Part shown: piece after piece, positions 37,366 to 46,835 of the stretch
Position numbering within the stretch: the first letter of the stretch is position 1
Layout: each line of letters starts with the position of its first letter
Assembly: GCA_913057775.1 (NCBI GenBank)
Contig: CAJXOG010000001.1
Coordinates: forward strand, 604,031 to 668,030
DNA from: an uncultured Fodinibius sp.
Lineage (GTDB): Bacteria > Bacteroidota > Rhodothermia > Balneolales > Balneolaceae
DNA length: 64,000 nucleotides
Reading direction: 5' to 3'
Program-made: the position numbers and the translations under genes
Notes under the pieces: generated by a model
Told to the model about the DNA's origin: nothing
Database searches by the model: none
The model's input: only the letters and a program-made list of their open reading frames with translations

Positions 37366-39318
37366 TTAGCTCTGCTTTTCGATTTCTCTCTTTTCAATCT
37401 CCATCATAAATTCAGTGAGATTTTCCTCGGTCTCTATATCCAACTTTTTGCGGAGCCGATAGCGAGCGGTCTTTACGCTGTCAGGCGTGATGCCCATAAT
37501 AGTAGCAGTCTCTTTAATAGACAGGTTTAACTTTGCCAGTGCTGAAAGTCGCAGTTCATTGGGGGTAAGATCAGGATACTGCTCTTTTAAAGCATCGAAA
37601 AAGTCGGTATGTACTTCCTCAAAGTAAAGACGAAACTGCTCCCAGTCTTCGTCAAGACTGAAGCTGTAATCCACCATATTTCGCAACTTCTGCAACGATC
37701 GGTTAACATCTCCATTATCCTTTTGACAGATCGCATTGATCTTATTTTTAAGCTCTTTCATTGTCTCATTTTTCTGCACCAGGTGTAAAGTATATGTGGT
37801 CAACTGTTTATTTTTGAATTCCAGATCTTGCTCCAGTTGCCTTTCTTTAAGGCGCTTATTTTCTAACTCTGCACGATTCTTATTTATCTTCATTCGCTGA
37901 CGATTATAAACTAAAACTCCTATAATCACGATTAGAACCAGACCAGCAAAAAACGCATTTCTGAGAAAAGCCTGTTGCTCTTTTTCTTTCTGTAATAGTG
38001 TAATTTCCTGCTCTTTCTTTTTGGTTTCATACCTAGTCTGCATTTCAGTAATTTGTCGTGCCTTAGCTTGATTTAAAATGCTGTCCTGTACCACCATCAT
38101 TTGTTCCTGGGCTGATAATGCTTTTTTGAACTCACCTTTTCTCCGGTACGCTTCAATCAAAGTTTCTAGAACTTGGCGACTGAGTTCAAATGACTGCATT
38201 TTCTCAGCAGTCTCCAATGCCTTCGACGCCAATGTAAGAGATTGTGTAAGTTCTCCCTGCTCAAGGTAATTTCGAGCAATCTGGATCTGGATTTTAACTA
38301 CCTCTTCTAACCTTCCACTTTTTCTAAATAAGTCCAGCGTCTGAATTAAATATGTATTGGCATTAGATAAATCCCCCTGCTCGGCATGGATAACAGCAAT
38401 ATTTTTCATTGCTAAGGCTTGCAAACTTTTGTCCGATATCCCCTTGGCCAAACTCAGCGCCTCTTGGTTTGCTGTCAACGCCTGTTGATATGATTTCATA
38501 TTTTTATGTAGATCACTAATATCAAGCAAAATCGTTGCCGATGCATGCTCTCCGGGCAGCCGCTGTGAGGCTTCCAATGCTGTATTCATAAATTTCAAGG
38601 CTTGGTCTGTTTCACCTGTCGAAGCGTAGATATTACCTAACTGCACGGCATTTATTGCTGTTTCGCTGGCATCATCGTTCTCCATACTTATTGATAATGC
38701 CCGTTTATAAAAACTGATAGCCTTTTTCTTTTGTCCCAGCCGCTCATTGATAACTCCAATATTTTTTAGGGTATTTATCAAATCCACCTGCTCGGCCAGT
38801 CGCTCTCGAAGTTCAAGAGCATTGTAATAATACTCGAGCGCGTTTGGATAATCACTTTGCCTTCGATACAATGCCCCGATATTTTCAAGTGTTACCGCCA
38901 CTCTTTCAGATTCTTCTAATTGCTTATAGATACGTTCGGCTGCCAGAAGATGCTGCAATCCTTCGGGATTTTCTCCTTTTATAGACAACAATCGTCCTAG
39001 TTTACGATGGCTTTCTGCTTGCAGATATTCTCTTGTATGAAGCTTAGCATTTTGTAATGCTTCTCTTACATAAATAATCGCGGAATCTATATTTGATCGT
39101 CGAGTTTGATCACTTAGTTTCCACAATACCTCAATACGCTGATCTCCCTGCGCTTCTTGTAATAATGCCTTCAAACTATCGGTTTTGGGAATCAGCTGGG
39201 CACTGAGAGGAGTAACAGTAAAGCCTAGAAATAGCGTGCTGATTAAAAATACCTTCACAAGCACAAATACCAAGGGACTTTTCCATCCTAATCCATATTC
39301 TTGGTCATAAAGGTACAT
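37366..39318 (-). CDS. TPR-repeat LuxR-type membrane regulator
   Basis: This 650-residue protein has a signal segment (about 18-41), many TPR repeats (about 60-400), a transmembrane helix (FFAGLVLIVIIGVLVYN, about 440-456), a coiled coil and a C-terminal LuxR-like helix-turn-helix (LTPNELRLSALAKLNLSIKE, then DSVKTARYRLRKKLD). Membrane-spanning TPR-HTH regulators of this kind are common in Bacteroidota and are thought to sense periplasmic signals and act on DNA directly. Targets are not known. A terminator lies between this gene and hmgA. Confidence 0.82.
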   Translation of the reverse strand: MYLYDQEYGLGWKSPLVFVLVKVFLISTLFLGFTVTPLSAQLIPKTDSLKALLQEAQGDQRIEVLWKLSDQTRRSNIDSAIIYVREALQNAKLHTREYLQAESHRKLGRLLSIKGENPEGLQHLLAAERIYKQLEESERVAVTLENIGALYRRQSDYPNALEYYYNALELRERLAEQVDLINTLKNIGVINERLGQKKKAISFYKRALSISMENDDASETAINAVQLGNIYASTGETDQALKFMNTALEASQRLPGEHASATILLDISDLHKNMKSYQQALTANQEALSLAKGISDKSLQALAMKNIAVIHAEQGDLSNANTYLIQTLDLFRKSGRLEEVVKIQIQIARNYLEQGELTQSLTLASKALETAEKMQSFELSRQVLETLIEAYRRKGEFKKALSAQEQMMVVQDSILNQAKARQITEMQTRYETKKKEQEITLLQKEKEQQAFLRNAFFAGLVLIVIIGVLVYNRQRMKINKNRAELENKRLKERQLEQDLEFKNKQLTTYTLHLVQKNETMKELKNKINAICQKDNGDVNRSLQKLRNMVDYSFSLDEDWEQFRLYFEEVHTDFFDALKEQYPDLTPNELRLSALAKLNLSIKETATIMGITPDSVKTARYRLRKKLDIETEENLTEFMMEIEKREIEKQS

Positions 39319-39334
39319 AGGCTCCCCGATTTTG

Positions 39335-39366
39335 AAAAAAGCCAGAATGGTAACTTCATTCCAGGC
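39335..39366 (-). terminator. Rho-independent terminator after hmgA
   Basis: On the minus strand GCC(T)GGAATG pairs with CATTCTGGC, with one bulge, and is followed by TTTTTT. It lies 23 nt after the hmgA stop and separates hmgA from the TPR-LuxR gene. Confidence 0.75.
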
Positions 39367-39388
39367 TCAAACTGTATCTCATCTTGAC

Positions 39389-40573
39389 CTACTCCTCTGC
39401 TTCTATCTTTGATTTCTCTACATCCTCATTCCAGGAATAGGGATAACTCTCATCATCCAATTTCTTGGCTTTGGTCGTCAAATACAACGGATGGAATGTA
39501 TCAATCATCACCGCATATTCGTCGGTGGCTTCCTTGCCAATGCTTCCCTCGTATTTACCGGGATGCGGTCCATGTGGAATACCGCCGGGATGCTGCGTAA
39601 TACTGGCTTCCTCAACGCCTTTTCGACTCATAAAATCACCTTTTACATAGTATAGCACTTCATCGGAATCTACGTTGGAATGAGCATAAGGCGCCGGAAT
39701 TGATTTCGGATGATAGTCGTACTTGCGCGGACAAAATGAACAGACCACGTAATTGTTGCCCTCAAATGTCTGATGTACGGGCGGCGGCTGATGGACACGT
39801 CCTGTAATGGGCTCAAAATCCTTGATATTAAAAATCCAGGGATAGAGATAGCCATCCCAGCCAACCACATCAAAGGGATGATGCTCATACCAATACGAGG
39901 TGTATCGTCCCTGTTTTTTTATACGGACCTCAAATTTACCCTGCTTATTAACAAAAATTGGTCCTTCTGGACGACGGATATCACGTTCGCAATACGGACT
40001 GTTTTCTAAGAATTGTCCCTTATCAGAAAGGTATCTGTTCGGAATATCCACCGGTCCCGTCGAATCAACGGTGAGCATACGATTTTTCTCAGTTTCAAAC
40101 ACTACTTGGTAGATCGTGCCACGTGGGATATAGATATAATCTCCCCAACCGAATTTTAACTTTCCAAACATAGTCTGAATATATCCTTCCCCTTCATGGA
40201 TGAACAGCAGCTCATCGTGCTCACCATTTTTGTAGAAGTAATCCATTGGTTCGGTGGGACGTACGGCTCCAATCTGTACATCATTATTAAAAAGTAACAC
40301 TTTTCGTCCCATCACAGGATCGCCTCCTTCCTCGATGTTGGCAGTCCGAAGGTGATGATGGCGAAGCATGCCTTCATCCCACTTTTCAATTTTTACCTCC
40401 TCACCTTTTTCCACCTTGAATGTTTTGGTAGGTGGATTATGGTGATACATCAGCGATGATACACCGTGAAACCCCTCGGCACCGAACAAGTGTTCTTGAT
40501 ATAACTCCCCATCTGGCCGACGAAATTGCGTATGCCGTTTGTTCGGAATCTTTCCTAATTGATGATAAATCAT
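39389..40573 (-). CDS. hmgA: Homogentisate 1,2-dioxygenase
   Basis: This 394-residue non-heme iron enzyme opens the ring of homogentisate in tyrosine degradation. The ligand region VCSFCPRKYDYHPKSIPA, then YAHSNVDSDEVLYY, is intact, with the downstream HPGGIPHGPHPGKYE and the C-terminal active-site segments. The length is slightly shorter than the mammalian enzyme, as in bacterial forms. ATG 40573 is chosen because GAGG lies about 9 nt upstream; a GTG three codons earlier overlaps that site. It is downstream of hppD on the same strand, so the two form a tyrosine pathway operon. Confidence 0.95.
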   Translation of the reverse strand: MIYHQLGKIPNKRHTQFRRPDGELYQEHLFGAEGFHGVSSLMYHHNPPTKTFKVEKGEEVKIEKWDEGMLRHHHLRTANIEEGGDPVMGRKVLLFNNDVQIGAVRPTEPMDYFYKNGEHDELLFIHEGEGYIQTMFGKLKFGWGDYIYIPRGTIYQVVFETEKNRMLTVDSTGPVDIPNRYLSDKGQFLENSPYCERDIRRPEGPIFVNKQGKFEVRIKKQGRYTSYWYEHHPFDVVGWDGYLYPWIFNIKDFEPITGRVHQPPPVHQTFEGNNYVVCSFCPRKYDYHPKSIPAPYAHSNVDSDEVLYYVKGDFMSRKGVEEASITQHPGGIPHGPHPGKYEGSIGKEATDEYAVMIDTFHPLYLTTKAKKLDDESYPYSWNEDVEKSKIEAEE

Positions 40574-40594
40574 GGCTGTCACCTCATTTCATTT

Positions 40595-40639
40595 GAGTAG
40601 TGAGATATGAGTTATGAGACCGTCTCAATACTCACGACT
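40595..40639. repeat. Inverted-repeat element (ACTCA/TGAGT family) between hppD and hmgA
   Basis: GAGTTATGAGAC and GTCTCAATACTC pair at 10 of 12 positions around one base, inside a longer TGAG/CTCA-rich dyad. The same word set (TACTCAATACTCAC) recurs at 47330-47409 before paaJ, so it looks like a dispersed repeat family rather than a single operator. Confidence 0.5.
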
Positions 40640-40641
40640 AA

Positions 40642-41790
40642 TTATAAATTTCCTCTTTTATCTTGTTCACGTTCAATAGCCTGAAATAGCGCCTTAAAAT
40701 TTCCTTTTCCAAATCCACGGGCTCCTTTTCGCTGAATGATCTCAAAAAAGAACGTCGGTCGATCAACCACAGGCTTGCTAAAAATCTGCAGCAAATATCC
40801 CTCATCATCTCGATCCACGAGAATGCCTAAATCTTCTAGTTGATCAACAGGTTCATCAATTTTTCCAACGCGATTTTCCAATTCCTCATAGTAGGTCGTT
40901 GGCACATGCAAAAATTCTAACCCACGACCCTTGAGCTCCTTCACGGTTTTAATAATATCTCCCGTTAACAATGCAATATGCTGTACGCCGGGACCTTCGT
41001 AAAAATCAAGAAACTCCTCGATTTGGGATTTCTTTTTCCCTTCCGCAGGTTCGTTTATCGGAAACTTAATCATCCCACGTCCACCGGCCATTACTTTCGA
41101 CATCAGTGCCGAGTATTCTGTAGAAATATCCTTGTCATCAAAATGAATGTATTGTGTAAAGCCCATTACATCACGATAGAAATCTACCCAGTCGTTCATC
41201 TTACCTTTCTCGACGTTACCCACACAATGATCTACATATTGGACACCGACTGGTTCGATATTTTCGACAGGTGATTCTGCAGGTTCAAACCCTGGCATAA
41301 AGATTCCATCATAGTTCGATCGATTAATCAAGGTATGAATAGTATCACCATAAGTAGCGATAGCCGCTTTGCGGATGGTACCATGTTCGTCTTCCAGATC
41401 ACGGGGCTTTTCAACGCCTTTAGCACCACGCTTAACCGTTTCTTTATAGGCACGATCTACATTTTCAACATGCATGGCAATATCGCGAATGCCATCCCCA
41501 TGCTTGGCAATATGGTCGGCAATGGGAGAATTGCTATTAAGCGACGATGTAACTAAAAAGCGGATGTTTCCCTGCTGCAACAGATAAGAAACCCGATCTC
41601 GATTTCCGGTTTCCAATCCACTGTACGCTTTGAGCTCAAATCCAAAAACCGTTTGATAAAAATGACTGGCCTGTTTGGCATTCCCTACATAATGCTCTAC
41701 AAAATCAACATCCTGAAGTCCAAGATGGTCATCAAATTCTTCTTCAACAGGTCGATCTAAAGCAGCGGTCTGATCAGTTTGTGCTCCCAT
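40642..41790 (-). CDS. hppD: 4-hydroxyphenylpyruvate dioxygenase
   Basis: This 382-residue enzyme converts 4-hydroxyphenylpyruvate to homogentisate with Fe(II) and O2. The two VOC domains are present; the iron ligands are H188 (VDHCVGNV), H271 (VQHIALLTG) and E350 (FFFEIIQRKG). The C-terminal GARGFGKGNFKALF is conserved. A CTCCT complement (AGGAG) lies 10 nt upstream of the ATG. A good promoter is at 41835-41863. The hmgA gene follows directly. Confidence 0.96.
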   Translation of the reverse strand: MGAQTDQTAALDRPVEEEFDDHLGLQDVDFVEHYVGNAKQASHFYQTVFGFELKAYSGLETGNRDRVSYLLQQGNIRFLVTSSLNSNSPIADHIAKHGDGIRDIAMHVENVDRAYKETVKRGAKGVEKPRDLEDEHGTIRKAAIATYGDTIHTLINRSNYDGIFMPGFEPAESPVENIEPVGVQYVDHCVGNVEKGKMNDWVDFYRDVMGFTQYIHFDDKDISTEYSALMSKVMAGGRGMIKFPINEPAEGKKKSQIEEFLDFYEGPGVQHIALLTGDIIKTVKELKGRGLEFLHVPTTYYEELENRVGKIDEPVDQLEDLGILVDRDDEGYLLQIFSKPVVDRPTFFFEIIQRKGARGFGKGNFKALFQAIEREQDKRGNL

Positions 41791-41834
41791 CTTATATTTT
41801 CTCCTCTTCGATTTTTTTAAGTATTACATAAGTT

Positions 41835-41863
41835 AATATAGTATCCAACGGTTTACGTCTCAA
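41835..41863 (-). promoter_or_regulatory. sigma70-like promoter for hppD-hmgA
   Basis: On the minus strand TTGAGA (41858-41863) and TATATT (41835-41840) are separated by exactly 17 nt. It lies about 45 nt upstream of the hppD start. It is the only clear promoter on the minus side of the hppD-paaA divergent region. Confidence 0.7.
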
Positions 41864-41905
41864 ATTATTTAATAACACTAATATTTTACTTATAAGATTA
41901 ATGAG

Positions 41906-41924
41906 TTCAATGCGTTTTATTGAA
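41906..41924. promoter_or_regulatory. Possible operator between hppD and paaA
   Basis: TTCAAT and ATTGAA form a perfect 6-bp dyad around 7 nt (gcgtttt). It sits 69 nt upstream of the paaA start and upstream of the hppD promoter. It could be a binding site for a regulator of either side; no regulator gene is in the cluster. Confidence 0.3.
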
Positions 41925-41992
41925 TGTATTTGTTTAATTTAATGTTCATGTATATGTTCTTTATGCAAAAAAATTCACCAAATTAATCTGCT

Positions 41993-42937
41993 ATGAGTGA
42001 CCAAGGCGAACAGAAATCGTTTCAAGAACGTATTGATAATGGCGAAACGATTGAACCCAAAGATGATATGCCCGATCGCTATCGTAAGCAACTTATCCGG
42101 ATGATGTCGCAACATGCTCATTCTGAAGTTGTGGGTATGCTGCCTGAAGGCAACTGGATTACCCGCGCTCCATCGCTTCGGCGTAAAATGATTCTGCTTT
42201 CCAAAGTGCAAGATGAAGCTGGACACGGTCTTTATCTATACAGCGCTACTGAAACACTTGGAGCAAGTCGGCAAGAAGTTATTGACCAACTGCTTGAGGG
42301 CAAAGCCAAATATTCAAGTATTTTCAATTATCCTACGCTTTCATGGGCGGATGTAGCCGTAATCGGCTGGCTTGTGGATGGAGCAGCCATCATTAATCAA
42401 ACCATGTTGGCACGTAGTTCTTACGGGCCCTATTCACGTGCGATGGTGCGTATCTGTAAAGAGGAAAGTTTTCATAAGAAACAGGGCTATGAAATGGTTG
42501 CCAAAATGGCGGATGGCACCCCTGAGCAACAGGAAATGATACAAGATGCAGTTGATCGCTGGTGGTGGCCCACGCTGATGATGTTTGGTCCCCATGACGA
42601 AGATTCACCCAACAGCGCTGAGCTCATTAAGTGGGGAGTGAAGTCAAAAACCAACGACGAACTCCGCCAAAGTTTTGTTGATCGTCACATAGCTGAAGCG
42701 CACGAGGTGGGTCTTGAAATTCCTGATGATGAACTCGAATACAATGAAGAAACCGGTCACTGGGAGTTTGGCGAAATTGACTGGGATGAGTTCTGGAATG
42801 TTGTAAAGGGCAATGGACCTATGAATAAAGAACGCATAAAAGCACGTCGCGAAGCGCACGAAAATGGCAAGTGGGTACGTGAAGCGGCTGAAGAATATGC
42901 CCGTAAACAGAAATTAAGTAAAGAAAAAGCAAGTTAA
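41993..42937 (+). CDS. paaA: Phenylacetyl-CoA 1,2-epoxidase subunit A
   Basis: This 314-residue protein is the catalytic subunit of the PaaABCE ring-1,2-epoxidase that makes the epoxide of phenylacetyl-CoA. Diiron ligands are seen in [14 protein letters not shown] and the [13 protein letters not shown] segment. The PaaABCE layout is followed downstream by paaB and paaC, which overlap. Stop TAA 42935-42937 is followed directly by an inverted-repeat element. The start is A/T rich with no clear Shine-Dalgarno. Confidence 0.96.
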   Translation: MSDQGEQKSFQERIDNGETIEPKDDMPDRYRKQLIRMMSQHAHSEVVGMLPEGNWITRAPSLRRKMILLSKVQDEAGHGLYLYSATETLGASRQEVIDQLLEGKAKYSSIFNYPTLSWADVAVIGWLVDGAAIINQTMLARSSYGPYSRAMVRICKEESFHKKQGYEMVAKMADGTPEQQEMIQDAVDRWWWPTLMMFGPHDEDSPNSAELIKWGVKSKTNDELRQSFVDRHIAEAHEVGLEIPDDELEYNEETGHWEFGEIDWDEFWNVVKGNGPMNKERIKARREAHENGKWVREAAEEYARKQKLSKEKAS

Positions 42938-43022
42938 ATAGAACGTGAATAACACTGATTAAACGGATTGTCACCGCTGTCACCAGCGATAATCAGTACT
43001 ATCCGCTTCATCTGTGTTCTAT
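42938..43022. repeat. Inverted-repeat element between paaA and paaB
   Basis: An 85-bp element begins at the first base after the paaA stop codon. ATAGAAC (42938-42944) and GTTCTAT (43016-43022) are perfect arms, and GGAT/ATCC and ACACTGATT/AATCAGT words are also mirrored. The sequence includes the AATCAGTGTTATTC type of word common in Bacteroidota intergenic repeats. It ends 15 nt before the paaB start. Confidence 0.6.
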
Positions 43023-43037
43023 CTTATTAATTGAATT

Positions 43038-43352
43038 ATGAGCAAGGAAAACGGAAACAAATCAGAAGATACTCAATGGCCGCTTTGGGAAGTCTTCACA
43101 CAACCCAGAGATGGCAAACCTCATGAACATGCCGGCAGTTTACATGCTCCTGATGCGGAAAAGGCCTTGGAAAATGCCCGGGATGTTTACACGCGACGTA
43201 AGGAAGCAGTCAATATTTGGGTAGTACCGAGCGACCAGATAGTAGCCTCCAAAGGCGAAGATGAAGGGCCATTTTTCGATCCTGCTGATGACAAGCCTTA
43301 CCGTCATCCCCAATTTTACAGTGTACCCCGAGTTTCAAAACGACGATCATGA
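43038..43352 (+). CDS. paaB: Phenylacetyl-CoA epoxidase subunit B
   Basis: This 104-residue small subunit has the family sequence WPLWEVFTQPRDGKPHEHAG and DAEKALENARDVYTRR. It is part of the epoxidase complex with PaaA and PaaC. The stop overlaps paaC by 4 nt (ATGA), so translation is coupled. The upstream junction is filled by an inverted-repeat element. Confidence 0.95.
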   Translation: MSKENGNKSEDTQWPLWEVFTQPRDGKPHEHAGSLHAPDAEKALENARDVYTRRKEAVNIWVVPSDQIVASKGEDEGPFFDPADDKPYRHPQFYSVPRVSKRRS

Positions 43353-44140
43353 GTACAGCCACAAAATCCAAAGAATTAACAAAACAGGAAGCCCTTTTTG
43401 AATATCTTGTCCGCCTGGCTGATGACCGCCTTATTTTAGGACACCGTCTTTCGGAATGGTGTGGACATGGTCCTATCCTCGAAGAAGATATTGCGCTGGC
43501 AAATATCGCATTGGATTATATCGGACACGCTGCAAATCTTTATGAATATGCCGTTGAAGTCGAAGGGGAAGGACGTCACCGTGACGATTTAGTCTACTTT
43601 CGTAATGATGTTGAGTATAAGAATCTAAAAATTACGGAATTGCCAAGAGGCGATTTCGGATTCACTATTGCTCGACAGTTTTTGTTTTCTTCGTACAGCT
43701 ATTATTTATATCAGTTATTGTCGGATGTTAAGGATGAGCAGTTCCGCGGAATGGTTGAAAAACACTTTAAGGAAGTAAAGTACCATTTGCGACATAGCCG
43801 CGAATGGGTATTGCGACTCGGCGACGGTACAGAAGAAAGTCACAAGCGTATTCAGGATGCTTTTAATGACATCTGGACCTATATTGGTGAATTGTTCCAT
43901 CAGGATGAAGTCGATGAATTTTTACAGGATAAAAACCTGGCTGCCAATACAGCAAGTTTTAAATCCGACTGGAAAGACCTGGTTTCAGATACGCTGGAAG
44001 AGGCTACGTTAGACGTTCCCGATTTTGATCAATTTATGGTTGAAGGCAGTCGTCAAGGGTTACATACCGAGCACTTGGGGCACTTGTTGGCAGAAATGCA
44101 GCACCTGCGCCGTTCGTATCCTGATGGAAACTGGCAGTAA
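43349..44140 (+). CDS. paaC: Phenylacetyl-CoA epoxidase subunit C
   Basis: This 263-residue structural partner of PaaA has a ferritin-like helical fold (HRLSEWCGHGPILEEDIAL and KHFKEVKYHLRHSREWVLRL). It forms a heterodimer with PaaA that carries the diiron site. Its start overlaps the paaB stop. A 74-nt junction leads to paaD. Confidence 0.95.
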   Translation: MSTATKSKELTKQEALFEYLVRLADDRLILGHRLSEWCGHGPILEEDIALANIALDYIGHAANLYEYAVEVEGEGRHRDDLVYFRNDVEYKNLKITELPRGDFGFTIARQFLFSSYSYYLYQLLSDVKDEQFRGMVEKHFKEVKYHLRHSREWVLRLGDGTEESHKRIQDAFNDIWTYIGELFHQDEVDEFLQDKNLAANTASFKSDWKDLVSDTLEEATLDVPDFDQFMVEGSRQGLHTEHLGHLLAEMQHLRRSYPDGNWQ

Positions 44141-44214
44141 TTTCTTGTTACTGGTTGTTAGTATTTGTTTTAAATTGCTAATGAACCAAACAATGTATTG
44201 TTAATAAAAGTGAT

Positions 44215-44724
44215 ATGGCTACAACAGCAACATACAACAAAGAGGAAATTTGGGACCTGCTTTCAGAGGTAAAGGATCCTGAGATTCCTGTACTTTCTAT
44301 CATAGATCTGGGAATTGCACGGGAGGTTACCGTCAGTAATGGAAAAGTTGTAGTTCGTATTACCCCCACCTATTCCGGGTGTCCCGCGATGAAAGCTATC
44401 GAACAAGAAATTGAGAAAACACTTAAAGTCAACGGAATTCAAAACTTTGAAGTAAATAAGGATTTTTCAGAAACCTGGACCACCGACTGGATGTCGGACG
44501 AAGCCAAAAAAAGATTGAAAGAGTACGGCATCGCTCCTCCAGGTAAAACTGAGAAAGACGACGACTTTTTGAAAAACCTTAAAGGATCGAGCCGAGTAAT
44601 TCCCTGTCCCTATTGCGATTCAACCAACACCGAACTTCAAAGTGAGTTTGGCTCCACAGCTTGTAAATCACAATATTATTGTCACGACTGCGACGAGCCC
44701 TTTGAACATTTTAAGTGTATATAG
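44215..44724 (+). CDS. paaD: PaaD, iron-sulfur maturation-like subunit
   Basis: This 169-residue protein has an N-terminal MIP18/DUF59 domain (SEVKDPEIPVLSIIDLGI and TPTYSGCPAM) and a C-terminal cysteine-rich zinc ribbon-like region (CPYCDST, later CHDC). PaaD is needed for phenylacetate oxidation and is thought to help mature or load the iron site. The stop is followed by a 73-nt A/T- and repeat-like junction to paaG. Confidence 0.94.
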   Translation: MATTATYNKEEIWDLLSEVKDPEIPVLSIIDLGIAREVTVSNGKVVVRITPTYSGCPAMKAIEQEIEKTLKVNGIQNFEVNKDFSETWTTDWMSDEAKKRLKEYGIAPPGKTEKDDDFLKNLKGSSRVIPCPYCDSTNTELQSEFGSTACKSQYYCHDCDEPFEHFKCI

Positions 44725-44797
44725 AAACGGCAGATCTATACAGATAAAACAGACTTGTTCAACCCGTTCAAATCAGAGCCTAAAATTATTGCATCAT

Positions 44798-45580
44798 ATG
44801 AGTGAATACATTTATACCTCCCTTAAAAATAAGATTCTGACTATTACTTTAGATCGCGCTGATAAGCTTAATAGCTTTATCGAACCAATGGCAAAAGAGC
44901 TGCAGCAAGAACTCACCGATGCAACGAGAAATGAAGACGTACGCTGTGTGTTATTAACCGGGAAAGGTAAAGCGTTCAGCGCGGGACAAGATCTGCCAGA
45001 AGTCGTTGATAAAGGAGATGATTATGAGCTCGGAGAAACCGTACGTAAAAGCTATAATCCTATAATCAATGCCATTCGAGAGCTTGACAAACCCGTGGTC
45101 TGCGCCGTAAACGGAACAGCCGCGGGTGCCGGAGCTAATATTGCACTGGCCTGCGATCTGGTGCTGGCTTCGAACGAAGCTGTTTTTGTACAATCATTCA
45201 GTAAAATCGGGCTGATTCCAGATAGTGGCGGCACCTTTTTTCTGCCGCGTCTGGTTGGTCTTCAACGAGCAAACGCCATGTACTTGTTGGATGAAAAAAT
45301 ATCCCCCAAAAAAGCTGAAGAAATCGGACTTATATATAAGGCCGTAGAAGCAGATCATCTGATGGATGAGACCCAATCCATTTGTCAAAAATTAGCCCAA
45401 ATGCCCACTAAAGGTTTTGCACTTTATAAGCAAGCTATCAATCAGTCATTGTCTAATAATTTGGATGAGCACCTTGAACTGGAAGCTGATCTCCAAACCG
45501 AGGCTGGCAAAACCGACGACTATGATGAAGGTGTGCAGGCATTTCTAGAAAAGCGGAAGCCGGATTTTAAGGGAAAATAA
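44798..45580 (+). CDS. paaG: PaaG, ring-1,2-epoxyphenylacetyl-CoA isomerase
   Basis: This 260-residue crotonase-fold enzyme turns the phenylacetyl-CoA epoxide into an oxepin-CoA. The oxyanion segments FSAGQDLPEV and AAGAGANIALACD are present, and the catalytic aspartate is in LIPDSGGTFFLPRLVG, as in E. coli PaaG. ATG 44798 is chosen; a longer frame overlapping paaD would not match homologs. A hairpin pair and a perfect 10-bp dyad lie between it and paaH. Confidence 0.94.
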   Translation: MSEYIYTSLKNKILTITLDRADKLNSFIEPMAKELQQELTDATRNEDVRCVLLTGKGKAFSAGQDLPEVVDKGDDYELGETVRKSYNPIINAIRELDKPVVCAVNGTAAGAGANIALACDLVLASNEAVFVQSFSKIGLIPDSGGTFFLPRLVGLQRANAMYLLDEKISPKKAEEIGLIYKAVEADHLMDETQSICQKLAQMPTKGFALYKQAINQSLSNNLDEHLELEADLQTEAGKTDDYDEGVQAFLEKRKPDFKGK

Positions 45581-45595
45581 TGCTGTTCTCTTACG

Positions 45596-45660
45596 AACCA
45601 ACTTGAGTTGGTTTTAGGATTGAAATCATTATTTTCAGAGTGCAAGAATTTGAAAATAAT
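45596..45660. repeat. Two hairpins between paaG and paaH
   Basis: AACCAAC/GTTGGTT (45596-45602 and 45607-45613, loop TTGA) is a strong small hairpin followed by TT. It could be a partial terminator. A second dyad, ATTATTTTCA/TGAAAATAAT (45628-45637 and 45651-45660), is perfect over 10 bp with a 13-nt loop and ends 11 nt before the paaH start. Confidence 0.55.
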
Positions 45661-45671
45661 TATCGCAGAAC

Positions 45672-46835
45672 ATGAAAGATGAGATTATTGGCGTAGTTGG
45701 TGCGGGCACGATGGGTCAGGGTATTGCCCAAATTGCATCCACAAATAATCACAAGGTTTATCTGTACGATGCCTATTCCGATCAGTTGGGCAAAGCAAAA
45801 CACGCACTCCGAAAAATTCTACAACGGCAAGTCGAAAAAGAACGCATGAGCCAAGAAGAAGTGGACGGCATTATGGATCGGATCCACTTTGAGGAAGATT
45901 TAACTGATTTTGGAGAATGCAGCCTGGTTATTGAAGCCGTTGTAGAGGATTTAGAAATCAAAAAAGATGTCTTTCAACGTTTAGAGGGTATTGTTTCATA
46001 TGATTGTATTTTGGCGACCAATACCTCTTCCCTGTCCATTGCTTCGATCTCGTCGGCACTAAAAAAACCTAAACGTTTTCTGGGAATTCACTTTTTCAAT
46101 CCCGCTCCCATTATGCCATTGGTAGAGATTGTGCCAGGCATTGCTACTTCTGAGGAAATCACTCAAACAGCCCGACAAAAAATTGACGGCTGGGGTAAAA
46201 CAACGGTTTTAGCCAAAGATACACCCGGCTTTATCGTAAATCGTGTTGCCCGACCATTTTACAGCGAGGCAATCCGTCAGTATGAAGAAGGCGTCGCTGA
46301 TGTACCTACTATCGACTGGGCCATGAAAGAAATCGGCGGATTCAAAATGGGGCCCTTTGAACTCATGGATTTCATTGGCCACGATGTCAATTACAAAGTA
46401 ACCGAAACCGTTTTTGAAGAATTTTTCTATGATCCGCGTTTCAAACCATCTTTTACGCAGAAGCGGATGGTCGAGGCCGGTTGGCTGGGCAAAAAATCGG
46501 GAAAAGGATTTTATGAATACGGAGAAAACGCTGATAATCCCAAACCTACCAAAGACAAAGAGCTCGGTCAAAGAATAGTAGATCGCATTGTGGCCATGCT
46601 TATCAACGAAGCAGCTGATGCAGTTTTCATGAATGTGGCTACGGTTGAAGATGTAGATCTGGCCATGACCAAGGGTGTTAACTATCCCAAAGGATTGCTT
46701 AAGTGGGCGGATGACATTGGCCTGCAGGAAGTGCTCGATCGAATCAGCAAATTACAGACTGAATATCGCGAAGATCGCTATAGACCAAATCCATTGTTAA
46801 AGCGCAAAGTACGTAACGGAGAAAAGTTTTATTAG
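45672..46835 (+). CDS. paaH: PaaH, 3-hydroxyadipyl-CoA dehydrogenase
   Basis: This 387-residue NAD-dependent dehydrogenase has the Rossmann motif GVVGAGTMGQGIAQIA, HFFNPAPIMPLVEIV, the later DTPGFIVNRVARPF, and a second C-terminal 3HCDH repeat (MLINEAADAVFMNVAT). It oxidises 3-hydroxyadipyl-CoA in the pathway. The stop TAG 46833-46835 is followed directly by an inverted-repeat element. Confidence 0.94.
   Translation: MKDEIIGVVGAGTMGQGIAQIASTNNHKVYLYDAYSDQLGKAKHALRKILQRQVEKERMSQEEVDGIMDRIHFEEDLTDFGECSLVIEAVVEDLEIKKDVFQRLEGIVSYDCILATNTSSLSIASISSALKKPKRFLGIHFFNPAPIMPLVEIVPGIATSEEITQTARQKIDGWGKTTVLAKDTPGFIVNRVARPFYSEAIRQYEEGVADVPTIDWAMKEIGGFKMGPFELMDFIGHDVNYKVTETVFEEFFYDPRFKPSFTQKRMVEAGWLGKKSGKGFYEYGENADNPKPTKDKELGQRIVDRIVAMLINEAADAVFMNVATVEDVDLAMTKGVNYPKGLLKWADDIGLQEVLDRISKLQTEYREDRYRPNPLLKRKVRNGEKFY

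Noticed and set aside
44642-44797. N-terminal extension of PaaG overlapping paaD
   Set aside because: PaaG homologs start near MSEYIY-type sequence; the extra part overlaps the paaD zinc region.
45596-45613. Strong terminator between paaG and paaH
   Set aside because: The hairpin is good but the T-run after it is only a few bases and the genes are a pathway unit, so it is reported as a hairpin only.
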